A stretch of 5,233 nt of DNA, taken from assembly GCA_947367285.1 (NCBI GenBank), contig CANBDB010000109.1:1-5233 (forward strand), read 5' to 3'. The notes beneath the pieces were generated by a model. The model did not search any database. It was given only the letters and a program-made list of their open reading frames with translations, and was not told the DNA's origin. Position 1 is the stretch's first letter; every line of letters begins with the position of its first letter. The translations under genes and the position numbers were made by a program. This DNA comes from an uncultured Clostridia bacterium (GTDB lineage: Bacteria > Bacillota > Clostridia > Oscillospirales > CAG-272). This document shows, one piece after another, positions 1-5,233 of this stretch.

Positions 1-3
1 AAA

Positions 4-27
4 ACGGCAGGTCATATGACCTGCCGT
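4..27 (-). terminator. Palindromic intrinsic terminator after infB, probably bidirectional
   Basis: A perfect 24-nt palindrome begins 11 nt beyond the infB stop codon. It folds into a 10-bp GC-rich stem (arm ACGGCAGGTC) with an ATAT loop. On the minus strand the 3' arm runs into at least four T at the window edge, as expected of a Rho-independent terminator for the infB operon; the rest of the U tract lies outside the window. On the plus strand the stem is followed by CTATTTTTATTTT, so it could also stop a convergent gene arriving from the left. The stem and the T runs are seen directly; termination is inferred. Confidence 0.85.
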
Positions 28-38
28 CTATTTTTATT

Positions 39-2849
39 TTACTGTTTAATTTCTTCCATAACGAAAGCTTCAAGAACGTCACCGAGCTTGATATCGTTGA
101 ACTTTTCAAGTCCGATACCACACTCGTAGCCCTGTGCAACTTCCTTTGCATCGTCCTTAAATCTCTTAAGAGAGGAGATCTTATCCTCAAAGATTACGAT
201 ACCGTCACGAACTACGCGGATCTGAGATGCTCTTGTAACCTTACCGTCAGTAATGTAAGAGCCTGCAATCGTACCAACGTTGGGAACGCGGATAGTCTGA
301 CGAACGTCTGCATGACCAAGAACAACTTCCTTAAACTTGGGAGCAAGCATACCCTTCATCGCTGCCTCAATTTCCTCAATGCACTCGTAAATTACTCGGT
401 AGGTACGGATTTCAACATTTTGTCTATCCGCGGAATCCATAGCGCCCTTATCGGGACGAACGTTAAATCCAACGATGATAGCATTTGAAGCCGCCGCGAG
501 CATTACGTCGCCCTCGGTGATACCACCAACTGCGGAGTGGATAACCTTAACCTTAACTTCCTCGTTAGAAAGCTTTTGAAGTGATGCACGAACCGCCTCG
601 GCAGAGCCGTCAACGTCCGCCTTAACGATGATGTTAAGACCCTTAACACCTTCGGAAATCTGGTTAAAGAGGTCATTAAGATTTGCTCTTGCATTAGCCT
701 TGAAGATTTCTTCCTTAGCCTTTGCTCTTCTCTGTTCAGCAAGCTCACGAGCCATCTTTTCGTCGGCAACTGCGTTAAATTCGTCACCTGCTACGGGAAC
801 GTCCGCAAGACCGATAATCTCAACGGGAACGGAGGGGCCTGCTTCCTTAAGAGTTCTTCTGTTGTGGTCAGTCATAGCTCTTACACGTCCTACTGCAGTA
901 CCAGCAATAACGATATCACCGCTGTGGAGCGTACCGTTCTGAACGAGAACTGTTGCAACGGGGCCGCGGCCCTTATCGAGCTTCGCCTCAATTACGATAC
1001 CCTTAGCCTGACGGTTGGGGTTCGCTTTAAGCTCCTTAACTTCCGCAACGAGAAGCACGGATTCAAGAAGATCATCAATACCCTTATGTGTCTTAGCGGA
1101 AACGGGAACACAAATAACGTCGCCGCCCCATTCCTCGGGAATGAGGTCATAACGAGTAAGCTCCTGCTTAACTGTATCGGGATCCGCTGTGGGTTTATCC
1201 ATTTTATTAATTGCTACTACAATGTCAATGCCGGCAGCTTTTGCGTGGTTAATTGCCTCGATTGTCTGTGGCATGATACCGTCATCAGCCGCAACTACGA
1301 GAATTGCAATATCGGTTGCCTGCGCACCTCTTGCACGCATTGCTGTGAACGCCTCGTGTCCGGGTGTGTCAAGGAATGTCATATCCTTGCCGTTCACCTG
1401 AACTCTATAAGCACCGATATGCTGAGTGATACCACCTGCCTCACCGGTTGTAACGCTTGTATGACGAATAGCATCAAGAAGAGATGTTTTGCCGTGGTCA
1501 ACGTGACCCATTACGCAAATAACGGGTGCGCGATCCTGAAGCTTTTCTTCAGTATCAACGGAATCATCAAAGAGCTTTTCTTCGATAGTAACAACAACTT
1601 CCTTTGTTACGATTGCGCCAAGCTCGTCGGCAATAAGGTATGCGGTATCGAAGTCGATAACCTGGTTAACAGTTACCATCATACCCATCATCATGAGACG
1701 CTTAACAACCTCACCTGCAGTAACCTTCAAGCGAGAAGCAAGCTCACCAACGGAGATTTCGTCGGGAACCGTGATGCTAACGGGCTGCTTTTTAACAACC
1801 TGCTGCTGCTTTTTCTGCGCGTTCTTGTCAAATTTATTGTTTTGCTGACCCTTTTTATTGAACTTTTGGTTGCCGCCACGAGCATCCTTGTGGCTATCGG
1901 GTACGTAGTTATCAAGCTTTTCGTCGTACTTGGAAGCATCATAGCTGGAAGTACGCATATCAACTATACGTGTAGTTGTGCTTCTAACGCCCTTTTCGCC
2001 CTTTGCGGTTTGCTCACGAACGATTGCAGTTGGCTTGAAATGTTCTTTAGGAGCATTTTGGTTGCCCTCGTCCTTGTCTCTGCCAAAGCCGCCCTGATTT
2101 ACAGGCTTCTTGTTCTGCTGACCAAAGGGTTTTTGCTGATTTGCACTAAATCCACCCTTGTTGTCCTTGTTAAATCCTCCTTGGTTTGTAGCAGGTCTTG
2201 TACCCTGCTGAGAGTTTTTATCGAACTGGGACTTTGCAAATCTATCACCCTGGGGCTTTTGTCCCTGCTGATTGTTTCTATCACCCTGGGGCTTTTGCTG
2301 ATTATTTCTATCGCCCTGAGGTCTTTGCTGATTTGCATAGTTATTCTGTGAACGGTTGTCAGGTCTTTGTCCCTGCTGAAGTTTATTGTCGGTTTTTGTT
2401 TGGATTTTGGATTTTTCAGCCTTCGCTTTTGCTTCAGCCTCCGCCTTTGCACGAGCCTCTGCCTCACGCTTTGCTTTTGCTTCAGCTTCTGCCTTTACGC
2501 GTGCCTCTGCTTCTGCCTTTGCACGAGCCTCCGCCTCCGCCTTTGCGCGTGCTTCTGCATCTGCCTTCGCTTTTGCTACAGCTTCAGCTTTTGCGCGCTC
2601 GTCAGCTTCCTTTGCTGCCTGAAGCTTTGAGGGAATATAGGTATCCCCAAAGATGTAGGAATCTATATCCTTAATCTGATTCTTCTTGGTCAAGGTCTCC
2701 ATAAGAATATCAAATTCCCTGCCCTCAAGGGATGCCTGCGTAGTTTTCGCAGAAATACCCTTTTCAGCAAGAGTATCAATAATATCCTTACTCTTGATTC
2801 CAAGATCCTTTGCTAATTGATTCACCTTAAATTGTGGATTTGCTGCCAT
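39..2849 (-). CDS. infB: Translation initiation factor IF-2
   Basis: IF2 is the cytoplasmic GTPase that brings formyl-Met-tRNA to the 30S P site and promotes subunit joining. The start at 2849 gives 936 aa (numbering below). A first IF2 N-domain lies at about 3-55. It is followed by a charged Ala/Glu/Lys/Arg repeat helix (82-145), a long N/Q/G-rich disordered linker (about 147-350), and a second IF2 N-domain (about 357-416). The G domain starts near 443, with G1 GHVDHGKT 448-455, the GGIT switch near 472, G3 DTPGH 494-498, G4 NKMD 548-551 and G5 SAK 584-586, all intact. Domains II, III and C2 follow to the C terminus, where YECGIGLEKF is typical of the family. It is longer than B. subtilis IF2 (about 716 aa) because of the linker. 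The ATG at 2849 has GGAGG five bases upstream; an in-frame TTG at 2861 overlaps that SD and is not credible as the start. Last gene of the operon, 63 nt after ylxQ. Confidence 0.98.
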   Translation of the reverse strand: MAANPQFKVNQLAKDLGIKSKDIIDTLAEKGISAKTTQASLEGREFDILMETLTKKNQIKDIDSYIFGDTYIPSKLQAAKEADERAKAEAVAKAKADAEARAKAEAEARAKAEAEARVKAEAEAKAKREAEARAKAEAEAKAKAEKSKIQTKTDNKLQQGQRPDNRSQNNYANQQRPQGDRNNQQKPQGDRNNQQGQKPQGDRFAKSQFDKNSQQGTRPATNQGGFNKDNKGGFSANQQKPFGQQNKKPVNQGGFGRDKDEGNQNAPKEHFKPTAIVREQTAKGEKGVRSTTTRIVDMRTSSYDASKYDEKLDNYVPDSHKDARGGNQKFNKKGQQNNKFDKNAQKKQQQVVKKQPVSITVPDEISVGELASRLKVTAGEVVKRLMMMGMMVTVNQVIDFDTAYLIADELGAIVTKEVVVTIEEKLFDDSVDTEEKLQDRAPVICVMGHVDHGKTSLLDAIRHTSVTTGEAGGITQHIGAYRVQVNGKDMTFLDTPGHEAFTAMRARGAQATDIAILVVAADDGIMPQTIEAINHAKAAGIDIVVAINKMDKPTADPDTVKQELTRYDLIPEEWGGDVICVPVSAKTHKGIDDLLESVLLVAEVKELKANPNRQAKGIVIEAKLDKGRGPVATVLVQNGTLHSGDIVIAGTAVGRVRAMTDHNRRTLKEAGPSVPVEIIGLADVPVAGDEFNAVADEKMARELAEQRRAKAKEEIFKANARANLNDLFNQISEGVKGLNIIVKADVDGSAEAVRASLQKLSNEEVKVKVIHSAVGGITEGDVMLAAASNAIIVGFNVRPDKGAMDSADRQNVEIRTYRVIYECIEEIEAAMKGMLAPKFKEVVLGHADVRQTIRVPNVGTIAGSYITDGKVTRASQIRVVRDGIVIFEDKISSLKRFKDDAKEVAQGYECGIGLEKFNDIKLGDVLEAFVMEEIKQ
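2241..2336 (-). repeat. Three tandem ~30-bp repeats in infB encoding NNQQKPQGDR
   Basis: Three adjacent in-frame units in the disordered linker of IF2 read ANQQRPQGDR, NNQQKPQGDR and NNQQGQKPQGDR; the last carries a two-residue insertion. On the plus strand this is visible as recurring tctatc(a/g)ccctg blocks. Further degenerate N/Q-rich and GGF-containing pieces continue on both sides. The pattern suggests expansion by slippage or unequal recombination within an unstructured region, so unit number may differ between strains. Confidence 0.85.
2415..2606 (-). repeat. Eight tandem 24-bp repeats in infB encoding an AEARAKAE octad
   Basis: Eight consecutive in-frame 24-bp units encode IF2 residues 82-145. 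In order of translation they read ADERAKAE, AVAKAKAD, AEARAKAE, AEARAKAE, AEARVKAE, AEAKAKRE, AEARAKAE and AEAKAKAE; the first two are degenerate. The DNA units diverge mainly at third codon positions, so the array is old enough to have accumulated silent changes while keeping the protein pattern. In a helix every charged residue has an opposite charge four positions away (E2-K6, R4-E8, K6-E2', E8-R4'), the signature of a stable single alpha-helix. Charged Ala-rich helices between the N-domains of IF2 are known in other bacteria; the regular octad is what is seen here. Confidence 0.9.
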
Positions 2850-2853
2850 TAGT

Positions 2854-2858
2854 ACCTC
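2854..2858 (-). promoter_or_regulatory. infB ribosome binding site that fixes the start codon
   Basis: The minus strand reads TTTTTGGAGGTACTAATGG. GGAGG lies five bases before the ATG at 2849, which encodes MAANPQFKVNQLAK, the usual beginning of an IF2 N-domain. The in-frame TTG at 2861 shares bases with this SD, and I see no other SD upstream of it, so the four extra residues MEVL of the longer reading are very unlikely to be translated. Confidence 0.9.
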
Positions 2859-2912
2859 CAAAAATTCCGTTTTTTCCGAAACTTAACCGTTCAACTGTAA
2901 TATTTTATAACT

Positions 2913-3227
2913 CTATTTGTCAAAATATTTGCTCACCATTGTATAAAAGCCCTCATCCGTGATAGCCACGGCGGCGAGCGCAGAGCTTTTTCCGACTGCG
3001 GAAGCGAGTGTTCCGCCGTCCACATCAAGTTGAATTTTTTCAACCTGATAAAAATTGCACTTATCGCTTATTTTTTTGTGTGTATTATTCGAGGTATCCC
3101 CCGCCTCAATCACGAGGAACACACGCTTTCCTTTTTGCATCGCTTCGATTATCATCGGCACGCCGTATATTAACTTTCCTGCCTTTGAGCAAAGACCGAG
3201 CGAGCCCAAAATTCTTGTGTCCATCAT
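2913..3227 (-). CDS. ylxQ: L7Ae/L30e-family ribosomal-like RNA-binding protein YlxQ
   Basis: A 104-residue protein of the L7Ae/L30e/Gadd45 superfamily, whose members bind kink-turn RNA. B. subtilis YlxQ is the positional homologue; its exact cellular RNA target is not firmly established. The family pattern is clear: LGLCSKAGKLIYG near the N terminus (10-22), a conserved VFLVIEAGDTSNNTHKK stretch (36-52), KISDKCNFY (52-60), and GKSSALAAVAITDEGF towards the end (79-94). There is no signal peptide or membrane segment, so it is cytoplasmic. The start overlaps the rnpM stop by four bases (ATGA), a sign of translational coupling. A second ATG follows immediately at 3224 and has the better spacing (seven bases) from the GAGG upstream, so the true start may be one codon later. 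Between rnpM and infB, as in other Bacillota. Confidence 0.93.
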   Translation of the reverse strand: MMDTRILGSLGLCSKAGKLIYGVPMIIEAMQKGKRVFLVIEAGDTSNNTHKKISDKCNFYQVEKIQLDVDGGTLASAVGKSSALAAVAITDEGFYTMVSKYFDK

Positions 3228-3496
3228 TCGCCCTCTGCAATTCTCTCCTCAAGGGATGCATAAACCTCTTCGGGAATTGCGCACTCAAGGTGGGATGCGA
3301 GCTTTCCGCTCTTTCTCGCCTTGTTGAAGCATTTAACGCTTGGACAAACGTAGCATCCTCTACCGTTCTTTCTGCCGGTATTATCAAGAACTATGTCGCC
3401 CTCGGGAGTTCTCACCACTCTGATAAGCTCACCCTTGGGTTTTCTTTCCGAGCAACCAACGCATTGGCGGAGAGGAATTTTCTTTTTCTGTTCCAT
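3224..3496 (-). CDS. rnpM: YlxR-family RNase P modulator RnpM
   Basis: A 90-residue basic protein of the YlxR (DUF448) family. The B. subtilis member was shown to bind the RNase P RNA and dampen its activity and was renamed RnpM; the same role is inferred here. Seen in the sequence: the opening IPLRQCVGC (7-15), the central GRKNGRGCYVC (41-51) with the conserved GRG, and the basic helix KCFNKARKSGKL (55-66) thought to contact RNA. Cysteines form two CxxC pairs (12/15 and 48/51) plus C56. It begins seven bases after the nusA stop with no recognisable SD of its own, so translation probably depends on ribosomes finishing nusA. It overlaps ylxQ by four bases. Length is normal for the family. Confidence 0.95.
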   Translation of the reverse strand: MEQKKKIPLRQCVGCSERKPKGELIRVVRTPEGDIVLDNTGRKNGRGCYVCPSVKCFNKARKSGKLASHLECAIPEEVYASLEERIAEGE

Positions 3497-3503
3497 AAGT
3501 ATA

Positions 3504-4529
3504 TTATTCAGTCTTTATGTCAATCTTGATACCCGTAAGACGAGCTGCAAGACGAACGTTCTGACCTTCCTTACCGATAGCAAGGGAAAGATGCTCGGGA
3601 TCAACCACAACTCTGCAGTTTCTATCACCGGTCATCTCAACGGACTCTACGGGAGAGGGAGAAAGTGCCTCGCTAACAAAGTTAACGGGATCCTCGTCGT
3701 ATCTGATAATATCGATCTTTTCTCCGTTAAGCTCGTCAACGATTGCATTGATTCTCATACCGTGGTTACCGATACAAGCGCCAACGGGATCAACCTCTTC
3801 ATCTCTTGACCAAACAGCGATCTTAGTTCTTGAACCTGCTTCACGGCAAATGCTCTTTATCATAACAACGCCGTCAGCAATCTCGGGAACCTCAAGCTCG
3901 AAAATTCTCTTAACAAGACCTGCGTGTGTACGAGAAAGAGTAACGATGGGGCCTCTGCCTTCCTTGTTAACCTGCAAAACGTAAACCTTAATTCTATCAC
4001 CGATTGTAAGTACTTCACCGGGGATCTGCTCACTGCGGAGAAGAGTTGCAAAGCCGTTAGTTGTTTCAAGAAGAACGTTTCCGTTTTCGGGATTGATCTT
4101 ACTTACAACTGCAGTAATGATCTCATCCTTCTGGTTTTCATATGCTTCCTGAATAGCTCTGCGCTCACCCTCACGGATGCCCTGAATGATAACGGACTTA
4201 GCTGCACCCGCAGAAAGACGTCTGAAATTCTTGGGTTTAACTTCTCTCTCAACGAAAGAACCGAGATTATATTTCTTTGCAATTTTCTTAGCTTCCTCAA
4301 GTGAGATCTGAGTTTCGGGGTTTTCAACCACCTCAACAACCTCTTTTTGCTGATAAACCTTGATATCTTCCTTGCGCTCGTCGATAGCTACGCGAACGTT
4401 AGTATTGTTTCCGTATTCCTTCTTAAAAGCGGAAACGAGAGCTGCCTCGATTTTTTCATACATATATGCCTTAGGAATACCCTTTTCCTTTTCAAGCATA
4501 TCAAGTGCGGCAAATAATTCCTTGTTCAT
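3504..4529 (-). CDS. nusA: Transcription termination/antitermination factor NusA
   Basis: NusA binds RNA polymerase and nascent RNA in the cytoplasm, stimulating pausing and intrinsic termination, and takes part in rRNA antitermination complexes. Domains in the 341 residues: an N-terminal RNA polymerase-binding domain (about 1-125, beginning MNKELFAALDMLEKEKGIPK), an S1 RNA-binding domain (about 132-200, ending RGPIVTLSRTH), KH1 with its GNHG loop at 254-257, and KH2 with GKEG at 319-322 followed by VRLAARLTG. The protein stops about ten residues after KH2 and lacks the acidic C-terminal repeats of proteobacterial NusA; it is also somewhat shorter than B. subtilis NusA (371 aa), missing only a tail. 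AAGGAG lies eight bases before the ATG, directly after the rimP stop, and the gap to rimP is 15 nt. NusA is known to influence its own operon in some bacteria; the leader hairpin upstream would be a candidate site. Confidence 0.98.
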   Translation of the reverse strand: MNKELFAALDMLEKEKGIPKAYMYEKIEAALVSAFKKEYGNNTNVRVAIDERKEDIKVYQQKEVVEVVENPETQISLEEAKKIAKKYNLGSFVEREVKPKNFRRLSAGAAKSVIIQGIREGERRAIQEAYENQKDEIITAVVSKINPENGNVLLETTNGFATLLRSEQIPGEVLTIGDRIKVYVLQVNKEGRGPIVTLSRTHAGLVKRIFELEVPEIADGVVMIKSICREAGSRTKIAVWSRDEEVDPVGACIGNHGMRINAIVDELNGEKIDIIRYDEDPVNFVSEALSPSPVESVEMTGDRNCRVVVDPEHLSLAIGKEGQNVRLAARLTGIKIDIKTE

Positions 4530-4544
4530 TTTTCTTTCTCCTTA

Positions 4545-5009
4545 TTAAAAATCAAACACAGTGTGCATTTTGGAAATTTCTTTTTTATCAAACTCTACGG
4601 CCTCGCCGTTAATGTTAATAATTACTTTACCCTCATCCGAAAGACCTTCGAGAGTACCGCTGAACGCCTTTGAACCGTTTTTAGGTGCGTAGAGCTTAAC
4701 TTCAACCTTTTCGCCAAGACACATTTCAATGTGCGCGTCGGTCTTAATTTCTCTCTCAATACCGGGGGATGTTACCTCAAGGTAATAGGATTCATCAATG
4801 GGATCAGCCTCGTCAAGCATGGGATCAATAGTTCTGTGGAAGGTCTCACAGGTATTGATATCAATTCCCTCTTCCGAGTCAATGGTTATACGGAGTATCT
4901 TTTTTGAACCCTCTTTTACGAATTCCACATCCCAAAGGATAATTCCCATTTCATCAGCAACGGGGGAAACGAGCTCACTTACAACTCCTACAACGTTTTT
5001 CTTAATCAT
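4545..5009 (-). CDS. rimP: Ribosome maturation factor RimP
   Basis: RimP (YlxS/YhbC) binds the free 30S subunit and assists assembly of its central pseudoknot and head, notably uS12 entry. The 154 residues match the usual length (B. subtilis about 156). The N-terminal alpha/beta domain (about 5-85) contains ILWDVEFVKEGSKKILRITID (24-44) and ends in the family signature YYLEVTSPGIEREI (75-88). A C-terminal SH3-like beta barrel follows (about 90-154, with KVEVKLY at 101-107). First gene of the operon, starting about 65 nt downstream of the predicted promoter. Its SD is weak: AAAAGG lies about 13 nt before the ATG, farther than normal, and no better alternative start is seen. The stop codon is immediately followed by the SD of nusA. 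Confidence 0.96.
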   Translation of the reverse strand: MIKKNVVGVVSELVSPVADEMGIILWDVEFVKEGSKKILRITIDSEEGIDINTCETFHRTIDPMLDEADPIDESYYLEVTSPGIEREIKTDAHIEMCLGEKVEVKLYAPKNGSKAFSGTLEGLSDEGKVIININGEAVEFDKKEISKMHTVFDF

Positions 5010-5037
5010 TTTTGTAAATCTGCCTTTTCAAGAATTA

Positions 5038-5063
5038 AGAGTGGGTCTTTTCGGACCCACTCT
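5038..5063 (-). promoter_or_regulatory. Leader hairpin in the 5' UTR of the rimP-infB operon
   Basis: In the minus-strand transcript, AGAGTGGGTC pairs perfectly with GACCCACTCT over 10 bp around a CGAAAA loop. It sits about 10 nt from the predicted transcription start and about 28 nt before the rimP ATG. The stem is followed by TTAATTCTT, which is only moderately U-rich, so it is at best a leaky terminator. Possible roles are attenuation (perhaps sensing NusA, whose gene lies downstream), 5'-end mRNA stabilisation, or a protein-binding site. The stem is seen; the regulation is inferred. Confidence 0.6.
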
Positions 5064-5079
5064 CAGCTTAGTATGCCTC

Positions 5080-5108
5080 ATTATAGCACATCTTTTTCTC
5101 CATTGCAA
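5080..5108 (-). promoter_or_regulatory. Sigma-A-type promoter with extended -10 for the operon
   Basis: The minus strand carries TTGCAA (5103-5108, 4 of 6 matches to the -35 consensus), a spacer of exactly 17 bases, and a perfect TATAAT -10 (5080-5085) preceded by TGC, giving an extended -10 motif. Transcription should start around 5072-5074. All five genes downstream point the same way and are closely spaced, so this is likely the main operon promoter. Only six genomic bases remain upstream of the -35 before adapter sequence begins, so any UP element or operator beyond that cannot be seen. Confidence 0.85.
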
Positions 5109-5114
5109 TAGTTT

Positions 5115-5189
5115 CTGTCTCTTATACACATCTGACGCTGCCGACGACTTAATAGGTGTAGATCTCGGTGGTCGCCGGATCATGAAAAA
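5115..5189. other. Illumina Nextera adapter read-through (not genomic)
   Basis: Consecutive blocks match a Nextera library end. CTGTCTCTTATACACATCT (5115-5133) is the transposase mosaic end; GACGCTGCCGACGA (5134-5147) completes the Read 1 adapter complement. CTTAATAG (5148-5155) sits in the i5 index position (its complement CTATTAAG is, from memory, index S518). 5156-5184 matches the P5 complement with two mismatches, at 5178 and 5184, followed by five A. P5-side sequence at the 3' end is what Read 2 shows when the insert is shorter than the read. It should be trimmed from the contig. Confidence 0.98.

Positions 5190-5233
<44 letters not shown>

Noticed and set aside
864..2351. Long 495-codon open frame on the plus strand, antisense to infB
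   Set aside because: It lies entirely inside infB, has no SD, and its translation is Leu/Cys/Asn/Ile-rich without any recognisable domain. It is a by-product of infB codon usage; the minus-strand protein is unambiguous IF2.
2415..2606. CRISPR or other spaced repeat array
   Set aside because: The units are contiguous, without spacers, in frame and coding for a helix in IF2.
2198..2674. Plus-strand frames with hydrophobic or Ser/Ala/Phe repeat peptides that look like membrane or surface proteins
   Set aside because: They are reverse-strand readings of the AEARAKAE repeat and the N/Q-rich linker of infB; the periodicity comes from the real gene.
2850..2912. Terminator or regulatory hairpin in the 63-nt ylxQ-infB gap
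   Set aside because: Only imperfect short inverted pieces and a CGGAA direct repeat are present; no stem of convincing length was found.
2897..2923. Possible internal promoter before infB (TTGACA at 2918-2923 on the minus strand)
   Set aside because: The -35 match is perfect but lies in ylxQ codons (Phe-Asp-Lys); the best -10 candidate, TATTAC, matches 4 of 6 with a short 15-base spacer. Too weak to call without expression data.
5115..5133. Tn5/IS50 mosaic end as a mobile element boundary
   Set aside because: The 19 bases continue directly into the Nextera adapter, an index and P5, so this is library chemistry and not a transposon in the genome.

Overview
The window is a chromosomal housekeeping locus, read entirely from the minus strand. 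It holds the conserved bacterial rimP-nusA-rnpM(ylxR)-ylxQ-infB transcription and translation operon. Gene order, the short spacings, a NusA that ends after its second KH domain, AGGAGG-type ribosome binding sites, and the presence of both small proteins YlxR and YlxQ between nusA and infB all point to a Bacillota member. Moderate GC and the sequence style suggest an uncultured gut-type Clostridia (Oscillospiraceae or a relative). The class is an inference; the phylum is fairly secure.

Layout, following transcription from right to left: a sigma-A-type promoter with an extended -10 (about 5080-5108) drives a leader of about 60 nt containing a 10-bp hairpin (5038-5063). rimP (4545-5009, 30S maturation), nusA (3504-4529, transcription elongation/termination factor), rnpM/ylxR (3224-3496, RNase P modulator family), ylxQ (2913-3227, L7Ae-type RNA-binding protein) and infB (39-2849, translation initiation factor IF2) follow. 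Gaps are 15 nt, 7 nt, a 4-nt overlap, and 63 nt. A perfect 24-nt palindrome right after the infB stop (4-27) looks like the operon terminator, so rbfA is not directly co-transcribed with infB here.

The genes work together in coupling RNA synthesis to ribosome assembly and initiation. RimP matures the small subunit, NusA paces RNA polymerase on mRNA and rRNA operons, YlxR and YlxQ bind structured RNA, and IF2 places initiator tRNA on the ribosome. The most distinctive part is the N-terminal extension of IF2: eight 8-residue Ala/Glu/Lys/Arg repeats predicted to form a long salt-bridged single helix, followed by about 200 residues of N/Q/G-rich low-complexity sequence with its own short tandem repeat.

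The last 119 bases (5115-5233) are not genomic. They are an Illumina Nextera read-through: transposase mosaic end, Read 1 adapter complement, an 8-base i5 index, P5 complement, a short A run and 44 G of two-colour no-signal calls. Genomic sequence therefore stops at about 5114, six bases upstream of the promoter -35 element. I found no sign of a new defence, mobile or biosynthetic system; the window is ordinary core genome plus an assembly artefact.
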